DNA of 64,000 nt. It comes from Flavimaribacter sp024343425. Lineage in GTDB: Bacteria; Pseudomonadota; Alphaproteobacteria; Rhizobiales; Rhizobiaceae. Positions 37,109-47,379 of this stretch are shown here, one piece after another. Under the pieces are notes generated by a model, which searched no databases, was not told the origin of the DNA, and was given only the letters and a program-made list of their open reading frames with translations. The stretch is taken from contig OZ245773.1 in the NCBI GenBank assembly GCA_965227645.1, positions 4,464,001 through 4,528,000 of the forward strand. The letters are read 5' to 3'. Position 1 is the first letter of the stretch; the number at the start of each line of letters is the position of its first letter. A program made the translations under genes and the position numbers.

Positions 37109-39706
37109 TCAGAGCGTGCGCGTGATGTGCTCGACCCGGAAACACTCGATGACATCGCCTTGGCGAATATCCTCGTAGTTTTCGAAGGCCATGCCGCATT
37201 CCTGTCCGGCGGCCACCTCGGCGACTTCGTCCTTGAAGCGCTTGAGCGTCTTCAGGCTGCCTTCGTGGATCACGACGTTGTCGCGAATGAGACGCACGCC
37301 CACGCCGCGCTCGACCTTGCCTTCCGTCACGCGGCAGCCGGCAACCTTGCCGACCTTGGTGATGTTGAAGACTTCGAGAATCTCTGCGTTGCCCAGGAAG
37401 GTCTCGCGTCGTTCCGGCGACAACATGCCCGACATGGCGGACTTCACGTCGTCGACCAGATCGTAGATGATGTTGTAGTAGCGGATCTCGATACCGGCCG
37501 CGCTTGCGGCGTCGCGCGCCTGGGCGTTGGCGCGGACATTGAAGCCGATCACCGCCGCATTGGACGCTTCCGCCAGCGAGATATCGGATTCCGTGATGCC
37601 TCCGGCGCCCGAATGCACGATACGGGCCTGGACCTCGTCCGTTCCAAGCTTCTCGAGCGCTCCGGCGATCGCTTCGATCGAACCCTGCACATCGCCCTTG
37701 ATGACCAGCGGGAATTCCTTCACGCCGGACGCCTGCAACTGCGACATCATCTGTTCCAGCGAACCGCGGGAACCGGCCTGGTGGGCGACCGCCTTTTCAC
37801 GGGCCTTGCGCTGGCGATATTCGGAGATTTCGCGGGCGCGCGCCTCGTTCTCGACGACCGCGAAACGGTCGCCGGCCTGCGGCGTGCCCTGAAGTCCGAG
37901 AATCTCGACCGGCATGGCCGGTCCGGCTTCCTTGACCTGGTTTCCGTGATCGTCAACGAGAGCGCGCACACGGCCCCATTCGTCGCCGGCGACGACGATT
38001 TCACCGGTATGAAGCGTGCCCGCTTCCACCAGGACGGTGGCGACGGAACCACGGCCGCGATCAAGCTGCGCCTCGATGACCGTGCCTTCCGCCGTACGAT
38101 CCGGATTGGCTTTCAGATCGAGCAGTTCCGCCTGCAGGAGGATGGCCTCCAGCAATTTGTCCAGATTGATCTTCTTGGTCGCGGAGACCTCTACGTCGAG
38201 CACCTCGCCGCCCATGGACTCGACGAAAACCTCGTGCTGAAGCAGTTCGGTGCGAACCTTGTTGGCGTCCGCTTCCGGCTTGTCGATCTTGTTGATCGCC
38301 ACGATCATCGGCACGCCGGCCGCCTTGGCGTGATTGATGGACTCGATCGTCTGCGGCATCACGCTGTCGTCGGCCGCCACCACGAGAATGGCGATATCGG
38401 TCGCCTGCGCGCCGCGAGCGCGCATCGCAGTAAATGCGGCGTGGCCCGGCGTATCGATGAAGGTGATCTTCTGACCGTCCTGCTCGACCTGGTAGGCCCC
38501 TATGTGCTGGGTAATGCCGCCGGCTTCGCCGGAAACAACATTGGCGTGCCGGATGGCGTCGAGCAACGAGGTCTTGCCGTGGTCGACATGACCCATGATG
38601 GTGACGATCGGCGGACGCTGTTTCAGAGCGCCTGCATCGTCCACGATATTGAAGATGCCTTCCTCGATGTCGGATTCGGCGACGCGTTTGACGGTGTGTC
38701 CGAACTCGCCTGCGATCAACTCGGCCAGGTCGGCGTCAATGACGTCGCCGGGCTTCATCATCTGGCCTTCCTTCATCAGGTATTTGATGACATCGACCGA
38801 ACGCTCCGCCATGCGCTGCGACAGTTCCTGGATGGTGATCGTTTCAGGCAAGGTGACTTCACGGGAAATCTTCTCGCGCGCTTCCTGTGTATGAGCCCGC
38901 TTGAGTTTTTCCTGACGACGACGCATCGCCGAAAGCGAGCGCCCTCTCTGGTTGCCGTCGTCGCTCAGCGCGGCGTTGAGCGTCAGCTTGCCGCGGCGGC
39001 GTGAATCGTCGCCGCGCGGACGCGATGGCTTGGGCGTTTCAGGGCGCGCAGGCTTGCCGCGCTGGGCCGGCCTGTGTCCGCGGCCTTCCTCTTCGTCATC
39101 GCCGCGTTGCTGGCGGGCGGTCTTGTCGGGCGTGCGCGCCGGCGTCGCCTCGGCCGCTTCCACAGCCGCTGGTGAATCCGGTTGCGGCTCCGGTTCAGCC
39201 GGCGCCTCCGCAACCTCTTCCGGTTGCGGCTGCTTCGCTGCTTCCTCGGCCTGGCGGCGGGCTTCTTCTTCAGCGCGCTGCTTTTCAAGCGCTTCCTGCT
39301 CCCGCTGTAGCTTCGCCTGTTCCTCGGCGATCCGGCGCTCCTCGGCGTCGCGCACTTTCGCGTTTTCGAGGGCGCGCTTGCGCGCATCCATCTCGCTGGC
39401 CGAAAGTTCGTTCAGCACGACCGATGGCTTGCGCGCGTCCGCGTCTTCCGTCTCGCGCTTCGGCGCAGCCGCCGGCTTGGGCTTGGGGGCGGGGGCGGGC
39501 TTGGGCGCCAACCCGGCCGGAGCCGGTCCCGGCTTCTCGTCTTCGGGACGCGAAATACGCCGCTTGCGTGTTTCGACCACGACAGCCTTCGTGCGGCCAC
39601 GACCCATATCCTGGCGCACAGTTCCGTGCTCGACACCCGATCGCTTCAGGGTCAGGGTCTTCTTGCCGGCGACACTGAGAGTCTTGTCGTCCTTCGTTTC
39701 GCTCAT
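37109..39706 (-). CDS. infB: translation initiation factor IF-2
   Basis: IF-2 delivers fMet-tRNA to the 30S subunit and drives subunit joining. The 865-residue protein has a long low-complexity N-terminal region rich in Ala, Glu, Lys, Arg and Pro (about 40-270), an IF2-N segment, then the G domain: GHVDHGKTSLLDAI (G1), DTPGHAAFTAMRARGA (G3) and NKID (G4), followed by domains II-IV ending GDVIECFRVEHITRTL. The ATG overlaps the stop of the ylxR-like gene by four bases. Confidence 0.97.
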   Translation of the reverse strand: MSETKDDKTLSVAGKKTLTLKRSGVEHGTVRQDMGRGRTKAVVVETRKRRISRPEDEKPGPAPAGLAPKPAPAPKPKPAAAPKRETEDADARKPSVVLNELSASEMDARKRALENAKVRDAEERRIAEEQAKLQREQEALEKQRAEEEARRQAEEAAKQPQPEEVAEAPAEPEPQPDSPAAVEAAEATPARTPDKTARQQRGDDEEEGRGHRPAQRGKPARPETPKPSRPRGDDSRRRGKLTLNAALSDDGNQRGRSLSAMRRRQEKLKRAHTQEAREKISREVTLPETITIQELSQRMAERSVDVIKYLMKEGQMMKPGDVIDADLAELIAGEFGHTVKRVAESDIEEGIFNIVDDAGALKQRPPIVTIMGHVDHGKTSLLDAIRHANVVSGEAGGITQHIGAYQVEQDGQKITFIDTPGHAAFTAMRARGAQATDIAILVVAADDSVMPQTIESINHAKAAGVPMIVAINKIDKPEADANKVRTELLQHEVFVESMGGEVLDVEVSATKKINLDKLLEAILLQAELLDLKANPDRTAEGTVIEAQLDRGRGSVATVLVEAGTLHTGEIVVAGDEWGRVRALVDDHGNQVKEAGPAMPVEILGLQGTPQAGDRFAVVENEARAREISEYRQRKAREKAVAHQAGSRGSLEQMMSQLQASGVKEFPLVIKGDVQGSIEAIAGALEKLGTDEVQARIVHSGAGGITESDISLAEASNAAVIGFNVRANAQARDAASAAGIEIRYYNIIYDLVDDVKSAMSGMLSPERRETFLGNAEILEVFNITKVGKVAGCRVTEGKVERGVGVRLIRDNVVIHEGSLKTLKRFKDEVAEVAAGQECGMAFENYEDIRQGDVIECFRVEHITRTL

Positions 39707-40338
39707 TCCGTATCCGTTTCCTTTGCGGGATCACCCGCCATCCGACTGCCTTTCGCAGGATTGCGATAGCGGTCCAATATCTTTGCGCGCTTCACTACAC
39801 CCTCACCGGCCTGCCCTGCAAGCACCGCAAGGTGAATTAGGTTGCGGTCGCCCGAAATCGCGGTCATTTCTGCCGCCGGCAGCAGCCGGAAGGATGAAAT
39901 TTCATCGTTTCCCGCAGCGACCGCCGCAAACCGCGCCTGATCAAGCTTGCGCACCCCGTCCGCCGCCGCGTCCAAGGCGTGGAAAACAGCGACCGCCTTT
40001 CCTGATCGGATCGCCGCGTCGACCTTCGCGCCGCCCATCACGATCTGGCCGGCCTTGCGGGCCATGTTGATCATGCCGACAAGCGCCGCGACCATCTGCG
40101 CCTCGATCGAATCGGCAAGATCGGCCGGCGCCTTCACATCAGCCTTGAGAGCGCGGGCGAAAGCTTTTTTTGCGATCGCCTTTTCAATACACTCGCGGCT
40201 GGCCGTAACCCAGCAACCGCGACCCGGCAGCCGACCCTTGAGATCGGCGACCACCGTTCCGTCGGGCGCAGCGACGAAACGGATCATTTGATCCGCGGTC
40301 AGACATTGCCGCGTGACGATGCAGGTCCGGTCGTTCAT
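39703..40338 (-). CDS. YlxR (DUF448) / L7Ae-like RNA-binding protein
   Basis: A 211-residue protein with an N-terminal YlxR domain (RTCIVTRQCLTADQMIRFV, then DLKGRLPGRGCWVTASREC) and a second part resembling the L7Ae/L30e fold (VGMINMARKAGQIVMGGAKV, then SGKAVAVFHALDAAADG). This fusion is normal for alphaproteobacteria, where the gene always sits between nusA and infB. It probably binds structured RNA; the precise role is not established. Confidence 0.9.
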   Translation of the reverse strand: MNDRTCIVTRQCLTADQMIRFVAAPDGTVVADLKGRLPGRGCWVTASRECIEKAIAKKAFARALKADVKAPADLADSIEAQMVAALVGMINMARKAGQIVMGGAKVDAAIRSGKAVAVFHALDAAADGVRKLDQARFAAVAAGNDEISSFRLLPAAEMTAISGDRNLIHLAVLAGQAGEGVVKRAKILDRYRNPAKGSRMAGDPAKETDTE

Positions 40339-40367
40339 GCCACAACCTCCGGCCGAGCCGGCAGGGT

Positions 40368-41999
40368 TCAGGCGGACGCTCCCGCTTCCTGCCCCTCGGC
40401 GACAGCCTCGCCTTCGCCTTCCACGTCTTCGGCTTCAGGCTCGGCGAGATCTTCTTCCGTGATCCAGCCAAGAGCCAGACGGGCTGCGACGATCATCTGC
40501 TCCGCGTCGGCGCGAGATACATCCATGCTGGAGAAGGTTCCGTCGAACTTCTTCGTCTCGCCGTCCTTGCGTTCGACCCAGCCGACCAGGTCGTCCGCGG
40601 CGCATCCGGCGAAGTCGTCCATCGTCTTCATGCCTTCCTCGCCGAGCGCCACGAGCATCGCCGTGGTCATGCCCGGAATGGTTCTCAGATCGTCCTCGAC
40701 GCCCAGTTCGACGCGCTTTTCCTCAAGCTCGGCTTCGAGGGCGTCCAGATATTCACGGGCGCGGCTCTGGATTTCTTCCGCCGTTTCCTCATCGAAACCT
40801 TCGATGGAGGCGATTTCGTCCTGATCGACGTAGGCGACTTCCTCAACCTGGGAGAAGCCCTCTGACGCCAGAACCTGGCCAACCATCTCGTCGACGTTGA
40901 GGGCGTTCATGAAGAGTTCGGTGCGGTCGTTGAATTCCTTCTGACGACGTTCCGATTCTTCCTGCTCGGTCAGGATGTCGATATCCCAGCCGGTCAACTG
41001 CGAAGCGAGGCGCACATTCTGACCGCGACGTCCGATCGCGAGCGAAAGCTGGTCGTCGGGCACGACGACCTCGATGCGCTCCGCATCCTCGTCGAGAACC
41101 ACCTTTGCGACTTCCGCCGGCTGCAGCGCGTTAACGATGAACGACGCCGGATCGTAGGACCACGGAATGATGTCGATCTTTTCGCCCTGCAATTCGCCGA
41201 CGACCGCCTGGACGCGGCTGCCGCGCATGCCGACGCAGGCGCCGACCGGATCGATCGAACTGTCGTTGGAGATCACTGCGATCTTTGCGCGGGAGCCCGG
41301 ATCGCGGGCGACCGACTTGATCTCGATGATGCCGTCATAGATTTCCGGCACTTCCATGGTGAACAGCTTGACCATGAATTGCGGATGCGTCCGCGACAGG
41401 AAAATCTGCGGTCCGCGCTGTTCGCGGCGCACGTCGTAGACAAAGGCGCGAACACGGTCGCCATAGCGGAAGCTTTCACGCGGGATCAGTTCGTCCCGGC
41501 GGATGATGGCTTCGCCGCGGCCGAGATCGACGATGACATTGCCGTATTCGACGCGCTTGACCGTGCCGTTGATGATTTCGCCAACGCGATCCTTGAATTC
41601 CTCGTACTGGCGGTCGCGTTCGGCTTCGCGCACCTTCTGGACGATGACCTGCTTGGCGGACTGTGCGGCGATGCGTCCGAAATCCATCGGCGGAAGCGGC
41701 TCGGCGATGAAGTCTCCGAACTGGGCGTCCGGATTGCGGTCGCGGGCCAGTTCGATCGCGATCTGCGTGGAGTAATCGTCAACCTGCTCGACGACCTCGA
41801 GCAGGCGCTGCAGCTTGATCTCGCCGGTTTTCGGATTGATGTCGGCGCGGATGTTCGATTCCGAGCCGTAGCGCGAACGCGCCGCCTTCTGTATGGCGTC
41901 GGCCATGGCGGTGATGACGATCTCGCGATCGATGGCCTTTTCACGCGCCACCGCATCGGCGATTTGAAGAAGCTCCAGCCTGTTAGCACTGACTGCCAT
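40368..41999 (-). CDS. nusA: transcription termination/antitermination factor NusA
   Basis: NusA binds RNA polymerase and modulates pausing, termination and antitermination. The 543-residue protein shows the N-terminal RNA polymerase-binding domain (1-125), an S1 domain (about 135-200; NGTVKRVEYGNVIVDLGRGE), two KH domains (about 230-345, with PVGACVGMRGSRVQ and LAIGRRGQNVRLASQL) and C-terminal helix-hairpin-helix repeats ending in a strongly acidic tail, the usual alphaproteobacterial form. Confidence 0.96.
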   Translation of the reverse strand: MAVSANRLELLQIADAVAREKAIDREIVITAMADAIQKAARSRYGSESNIRADINPKTGEIKLQRLLEVVEQVDDYSTQIAIELARDRNPDAQFGDFIAEPLPPMDFGRIAAQSAKQVIVQKVREAERDRQYEEFKDRVGEIINGTVKRVEYGNVIVDLGRGEAIIRRDELIPRESFRYGDRVRAFVYDVRREQRGPQIFLSRTHPQFMVKLFTMEVPEIYDGIIEIKSVARDPGSRAKIAVISNDSSIDPVGACVGMRGSRVQAVVGELQGEKIDIIPWSYDPASFIVNALQPAEVAKVVLDEDAERIEVVVPDDQLSLAIGRRGQNVRLASQLTGWDIDILTEQEESERRQKEFNDRTELFMNALNVDEMVGQVLASEGFSQVEEVAYVDQDEIASIEGFDEETAEEIQSRAREYLDALEAELEEKRVELGVEDDLRTIPGMTTAMLVALGEEGMKTMDDFAGCAADDLVGWVERKDGETKKFDGTFSSMDVSRADAEQMIVAARLALGWITEEDLAEPEAEDVEGEGEAVAEGQEAGASA

Positions 42000-42051
42000 T
42001 TTTGATCTCCGTTACTGTCTCCGACGCGGCTTTGCCGCAATCAGACCGAAT

Positions 42052-42663
42052 TCAATGGGTATTCCCGGTTTCTTCCCGTTTTGCTCGCGCGGCCTTGGCC
42101 GCCTTGTCCGCAGCCAGCGCATCCCGGATCAGATCGTCGGTCAGGATCAGCCTGGCTTCGGTCAACGCCTCGAACGGGATACGCACGGTCAGGGCGTCGC
42201 CGTAACCCGGCTGATCACGCTCCAGCGTGAACGCGTCGTCTTCGGCGGCGGCGATACGCCCCTTGAACCGTCTGCGATCCTCAATGGGAACCGACGTCTC
42301 GCATTTCATCAGATGGCCCTGCCAGCGGGTGAAATCGGACCGCCTGACCATCGGCCGGTCGATGCCCGGGGACGACACTTCCAGATGATAGGCGCGATCG
42401 ATCGGATCCTCAACGTCCAGCACCGGCGACAGGGCGCGCGACACCGCCTCGCAATCCTCGACGGTCATGGTTCCGTCGTTGCGCTCGGCCATGATCTGAA
42501 GCGTCAGGCCATTCTGGCCGGACAACCGCACCCGCACGAGACGGAAATCGATCGACTGCAGCACCGGCTCGACAATTGCGGCAATACGCGCCTCAACGCC
42601 GGTCTCGGTCACCAGACGCGGTTCTTCCGACTCGTTTTCCAGCGGCTTGGTCTGTTCGTTCAA
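42052..42663 (-). CDS. rimP: ribosome maturation factor RimP, TTG start preferred
   Basis: RimP helps 30S subunit assembly. The 203-residue protein has the N-terminal ETGVEARIAAIVEPVLQSI, the conserved YHLEVSSPGIDRPMVRRSDF and a C-terminal SH3-like domain. I place the start at TTG 42663, eight bases after GGAGAG, because the residues that follow match the length of family N-termini. In-frame ATGs at 42732 and 42729 would add about 23 residues encoded by the attenuator-like hairpin; that alternative is discussed under findings. Confidence 0.9.
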   Translation of the reverse strand: MNEQTKPLENESEEPRLVTETGVEARIAAIVEPVLQSIDFRLVRVRLSGQNGLTLQIMAERNDGTMTVEDCEAVSRALSPVLDVEDPIDRAYHLEVSSPGIDRPMVRRSDFTRWQGHLMKCETSVPIEDRRRFKGRIAAAEDDAFTLERDQPGYGDALTVRIPFEALTEARLILTDDLIRDALAADKAAKAARAKREETGNTH

Positions 42664-42692
42664 ACGGCTCTCTCCGACAGATCCCGACGAAC

Positions 42693-42723
42693 AAAAAGAG
42701 CGGGTCCGGGGGGGCCCACTCTT
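42693..42723 (-). terminator. terminator/attenuator hairpin in the rimP-nusA-infB leader
   Basis: On the minus strand a nine-base-pair stem (AAGAGTGGG with CCCGCTCTT, one G-T pair; 42715-42723 with 42696-42704) with a C-rich loop is followed by TTTTTG. It lies downstream of trmB but also downstream of a good promoter, so it may both end trmB transcription and attenuate the rimP operon. Confidence 0.75.
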
Positions 42724-42749
42724 GCTCATCATGATCAAGATTTGTCTTC

Positions 42750-42778
42750 CATATAACGGCGGGAACGCGCAATTGCAA
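42750..42778 (-). promoter_or_regulatory. putative promoter of rimP-nusA-ylxR-infB-rbfA-truB
   Basis: On the minus strand TTGCAA (42773-42778) and TATATG (42750-42755) are separated by 17 bases. The predicted start of transcription, near 42743, lies just upstream of the attenuator-like hairpin and about 80 bases before the preferred rimP start. Confidence 0.6.
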
Positions 42779-42797
42779 GGGCGTTTCGCCCTCGACC

Positions 42798-43490
42798 TTA
42801 CACCCGGCGGAAGGTGAGATATGCCGGCGTCCGGCCTTCCCTGACGGCCTTTGCCTCGTAGCGCGTGCCCGGCCAGCCCGGATAGGGCCGGCGCCAGTCC
42901 TGCGCGGCTTCGGCCTGCCATGCGAAAGCCGGATGATGACGGCAATGCAACAGCGTCCAGTTGACGTAGGTGTCGATGTCGGAGGCGAAACAGAAAACGC
43001 CGCCGGGCTTGAGAACGCGCGCAAGCCGGTCGAGGCTTTCCTCGTTCACGAACCGTCGCTTCCAGTGTCGTTTCTTGGGCCATGGATCGGGATAGAGAAG
43101 GTCGATGTGATCGACCGATCCTTCTGGCAGCCAGTCGAGGAGCAAGGCGGCCTCTTCGTCGAACAGACGGACATTGCGAAGCGGCTCTTCGGCCAGCGCC
43201 GCTGCGCATTTCGCCATGCCGTTGACGAAGGGCTCCACGCCGATGAAGCCGGTTTCCGGCTGCTCCGCCGCCCGGTGGAGGAAGTGCTCGCCGCCGCCAA
43301 AGCCGATTTCCAGGCGCACGCGATCCACATCGGCCTCGAACAGGCCGGCTGCGTCCGCGGGAGTCGGATCTGAAATATCAATCCGGTAGAGCGGCAGAAC
43401 GTCGTCTACCGCCTGCCTCTGCTTCGGACGCAGTGTCTTGCCCTTGCGACGCCCGAAGAAGGATTTCTGGTTGTCACGCCCGGTGGCCAT
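42798..43490 (-). CDS. trmB: tRNA (guanine(46)-N7)-methyltransferase TrmB
   Basis: SAM-dependent methyltransferase forming m7G46 in the variable loop of tRNAs. The 230-residue protein has the SAM site LEIGFGGGEHFLHRA, the motif LLYPDPWPKKRHWKRRFV and the C-terminal GTRYEAKAVREGR. It lies 24 bases after metK on the same strand, a conserved rhizobial pair that links SAM synthesis to a SAM user. Confidence 0.95.
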   Translation of the reverse strand: MATGRDNQKSFFGRRKGKTLRPKQRQAVDDVLPLYRIDISDPTPADAAGLFEADVDRVRLEIGFGGGEHFLHRAAEQPETGFIGVEPFVNGMAKCAAALAEEPLRNVRLFDEEAALLLDWLPEGSVDHIDLLYPDPWPKKRHWKRRFVNEESLDRLARVLKPGGVFCFASDIDTYVNWTLLHCRHHPAFAWQAEAAQDWRRPYPGWPGTRYEAKAVREGRTPAYLTFRRV

Positions 43491-43514
43491 CAGAACAGAG
43501 CAGAGCGACGTCCT

Positions 43515-44756
<1,242 letters not shown>

Positions 44757-44987
44757 ATCCTACCCCAGCGGAGAGGCAGTGTGGCGGAATTGACGTTCAC
44801 AGGAATGCCAGATCCGCAAACCACCCCGGACTCATTATCGTGACAGTGTCCGGTTCAGGACACGCGCTGGCAGTGGTGTTAGTGAAGAAGGCGCTCAAAA
44901 ACAAGCGCAGAACGACATAAATATATCTTGATATGATGTTTTTCGCGACCTGACGGCGGCGGAGGCGAACGCAAATTACGCGCAGAG
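44757..44987 (-). promoter_or_regulatory. structured metK 5' region
   Basis: Gene-free leader. Visible elements are a 12-base palindrome ATATC-TT-GATAT (44923-44934) in an AT-rich patch, which could be an operator for the neighbouring XRE regulator, and, nearer metK, the inverted repeat GTGTCC-N6-GGACAC (44846-44863). Part of that repeat (CCGGAC on the minus strand) could alternatively pair with GTCCGG (44826-44831), so mutually exclusive or pseudoknotted folds are possible. I could not match a known SAM riboswitch class by eye. Confidence 0.45.
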
Positions 44988-45023
44988 ATCAAAAAAAATG
45001 ACAGCCCCGAGAGGCCGTCATTT
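44988..45023 (-). terminator. rho-independent terminator of the XRE regulator gene
   Basis: On the minus strand an 11-base-pair stem with one G-T pair (45013-45023 with 44996-45006), a six-base loop and a run of eight T. It lies about 37 bases after the XRE stop, so metK needs its own promoter. Confidence 0.88.
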
Positions 45024-45059
45024 CATCGAATCCGATTTCTTGGGAGGAAATCTGTCTGA

Positions 45060-45482
45060 TTAGTCAGCTTCCGCCGCGGCGAGCGACTTTACGAGATCGA
45101 CGATCTTGCGGCGGACCTTGGGATCCTCGATCTTGACGAACGCACGGTTGAGCTGAAGACCTTCCGAAGAGGACAGAAAATCGACCACGTAGTTGGAGCT
45201 GGAAGCTTCCGAGCTGCCGCCACGCCCGGTCGACGGGTCGCCCGGCGCGTCTTCAAAGAAGAAAGACACCGGAACGTTAAGTATAGAGGCGATATTCTGC
45301 AAACGGCTGGCGCCGACCCTGTTTGTTCCCTTTTCATACTTCTGGATCTGCTGGAACGTGATGCCAAGCGCTTCTCCGAGCTTTTCCTGGCTCATTCCGA
45401 GCATTGTCCGTCTGAGACGGATGCGGCTGCCGACGTGGATGTCGATAGGATTGGGCTTTTTCTTGTTTACGATCATATTCAT
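45060..45482 (-). CDS. XRE-family transcriptional regulator (PraR/PhrR-like)
   Basis: A 140-residue protein with an N-terminal Cro/C1 helix-turn-helix (RIRLRRTMLGMSQEKLGEAL, then GITFQQIQKYEKGTNRVGAS) and a C-terminal tail with a Ser-rich linker and a helical end (FVKIEDPKVRRKIVDLVKSL). Its position next to metK and its size match the rhizobial regulators named PraR or PhrR, which repress attachment/biofilm and quorum-sensing genes in Rhizobium; identity is likely but not proven here. Confidence 0.82.
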   Translation of the reverse strand: MNMIVNKKKPNPIDIHVGSRIRLRRTMLGMSQEKLGEALGITFQQIQKYEKGTNRVGASRLQNIASILNVPVSFFFEDAPGDPSTGRGGSSEASSSNYVVDFLSSSEGLQLNRAFVKIEDPKVRRKIVDLVKSLAAAEAD

Positions 45483-45639
45483 TTCAAGTTTTCCCGCGGG
45501 TACTTAACAAATCCCGCCGTTTGATTGACGATTTAGATGCCGTCTGCCAGATTCCCTCGCCCCTGAAACGAACCTTAAACAACACAAACATCAAGCGTAG
45601 GTGTAGTAAGGCCGAATATGCAATTTTGGAACTTTGGCG

Positions 45640-47220
45640 TCAATTGCTGCGCGAGAGAAAACCGAAACGACAACTGAGCGTCCACGCCAAAAATACTGCA
45701 AGTATCACCAAAAATAGCAAAGACCTGCCTATACTACCCACAATTAAATGGCGTTTGTACGGAATATTTAAATCCACAGATGCAATCACGTTTTGTAAAA
45801 GCCCATCTAATACTTGGCCACGCGCATTAATTCCTGCAGATATTCCGTTGTTTGCTGCACGAATCATTGGCAGGCCGGTTTCGACCGCTCGCACTTGCGC
45901 CTGCCGGAAATGCTGCCAGGGGCCGGGCGTTACACCGTACCAGGCGTCGTTTGTGACATTGACGATAAAGTCGGCCGCCGGGCCTGCCGCGTCAACGCCG
46001 TCCGGGAAAATCACCTCGTAACAAATCAGCGGAAGAAAGTGGCGACCATCGGGCAACGGCACTGTGGCGCGACTGCTTGCCGCGCTGAAGGCGCCCGGCA
46101 TGGTGGCGATGGCCTGAAGGCCCATACTTTCCATCATATCCTGAAACGGCAGGTACTCGCCGAAGGGAACAAGGTGGACCTTGTCGGCCGCGGCCACGAT
46201 TTCACCTGCGTCGTCGATGACGAGAATGGAATTGTAGTAGCGCGTCGCGCCGCCGCTGTTTTCTTCCCTGACCGCGCCCGTCAGGAGCACCTGTCCCTCC
46301 TGCAGCATGTCGGCGATGCGCCCGAGCGCATCGGGATTTTCGGTCAGGAGGAAAGGCACTGCCGTTTCCGGCCAGACAATCATCCCCGGACGCGCCCCGC
46401 TTCCCGCGTCGGCGCTGCTCAGGCGCAGAAGTTTGCTGAAGATCTCCTCGCGCGCTTCGACATCCCACTTGCTCGATTGCGGGACGGAAGGCTGCACGAT
46501 GCGCACGACCGCGCCGCTGTCCGCGTCATCGCCCGGTTGCGCCAGCGACCAGAAGCCGAAACCGACATGGGCGGCGACAAGCAGCGCTGCAACGAGCAAA
46601 GCAGCGCGCAGGCCGTCACGCGTGACAAACAGCGCAGGAACGCTCGCGACGAATACCGTGAGCGCTGACACGCCGTAGATCCCGACAATCATGCTCGACT
46701 GCATCAACAGCGGCGTGGGCATCGCGCCGTAGCCGATCGCGTTCCAGGGAAACCCGGTGAATACGAAGCCGCGCAGCCATTCGGCCAGACCGAAGGCGAA
46801 CGCCAGGGCCGCGAGACGTCCAGCGCCGTCGCACCACATGGCGCGGGCAAGCGCGGCGGCCAGCCCGTAGAACACGGCGAGCATGGCGGGAAGTCCGAAG
46901 ACAGCCAGGGGCAACGCCCAGACGAAGGCGTATCCTTCTGCGAACAACGCATTGGCGAGCCACCACAGACCGGCGACGAAATATCCAAAACCGAACCACC
47001 ATCCGGTCCAGAACGCCGGAGACAGCCGGCGCAGGAAGCCTGCGTCCGGATCGCCCGTTGCGCCATCCAGCAGCCAGACGAGAACGGGGAACGAGATGAA
47101 CAGGACCGCGAAGAAATCGAAGGGAGCCAGCGCTAACACCGCCAGCGCGCCGGCGCCGAATGCAAGCGCCCACCGGCTTGCGCCCCAACTCAGCGTAACC
47201 TTTCCGGCAAGTCGCTCCAT
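45640..47220 (-). CDS. lnt: apolipoprotein N-acyltransferase
   Basis: Lnt adds the third acyl chain to bacterial lipoproteins in the inner membrane. The 526-residue protein has about six N-terminal helices and a C-terminal nitrilase domain with the catalytic triad Glu (MIVWPETAVPF), Lys (ADKVHLVPFGEYLPF) and Cys (LPLICYEVIFPDG). A final membrane helix follows. The start ATG 47220 is preceded by GGGGAA. The last 70 or so codons lie in a sharply AT-rich block (see findings). Confidence 0.95.
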   Translation of the reverse strand: MERLAGKVTLSWGASRWALAFGAGALAVLALAPFDFFAVLFISFPVLVWLLDGATGDPDAGFLRRLSPAFWTGWWFGFGYFVAGLWWLANALFAEGYAFVWALPLAVFGLPAMLAVFYGLAAALARAMWCDGAGRLAALAFAFGLAEWLRGFVFTGFPWNAIGYGAMPTPLLMQSSMIVGIYGVSALTVFVASVPALFVTRDGLRAALLVAALLVAAHVGFGFWSLAQPGDDADSGAVVRIVQPSVPQSSKWDVEAREEIFSKLLRLSSADAGSGARPGMIVWPETAVPFLLTENPDALGRIADMLQEGQVLLTGAVREENSGGATRYYNSILVIDDAGEIVAAADKVHLVPFGEYLPFQDMMESMGLQAIATMPGAFSAASSRATVPLPDGRHFLPLICYEVIFPDGVDAAGPAADFIVNVTNDAWYGVTPGPWQHFRQAQVRAVETGLPMIRAANNGISAGINARGQVLDGLLQNVIASVDLNIPYKRHLIVGSIGRSLLFLVILAVFLAWTLSCRFGFLSRSN

Positions 47221-47379
47221 CGCTTCCCCGTTACAGGCGGACCAACTGGCCGCGCCGGTGTGACGCACCAAATCGACCGACCCGCATTGCTGCGCGCCGA
47301 ACGAGCGCGAATCAACTGATTCGGACTGCGATGACGGTGTAGAACAATTCCCGCCGGCGCAAAACTGCGGCGAAGAAGG

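Noticed and set aside
37127..39004. 625-codon plus-strand frame
   Set aside because: Antisense shadow of infB; biased composition and no domain.
44757..44987. SAM-II or SAM/SAH riboswitch before metK
   Set aside because: The conserved cores of those classes were not found by eye; reported only as an unassigned structured leader.
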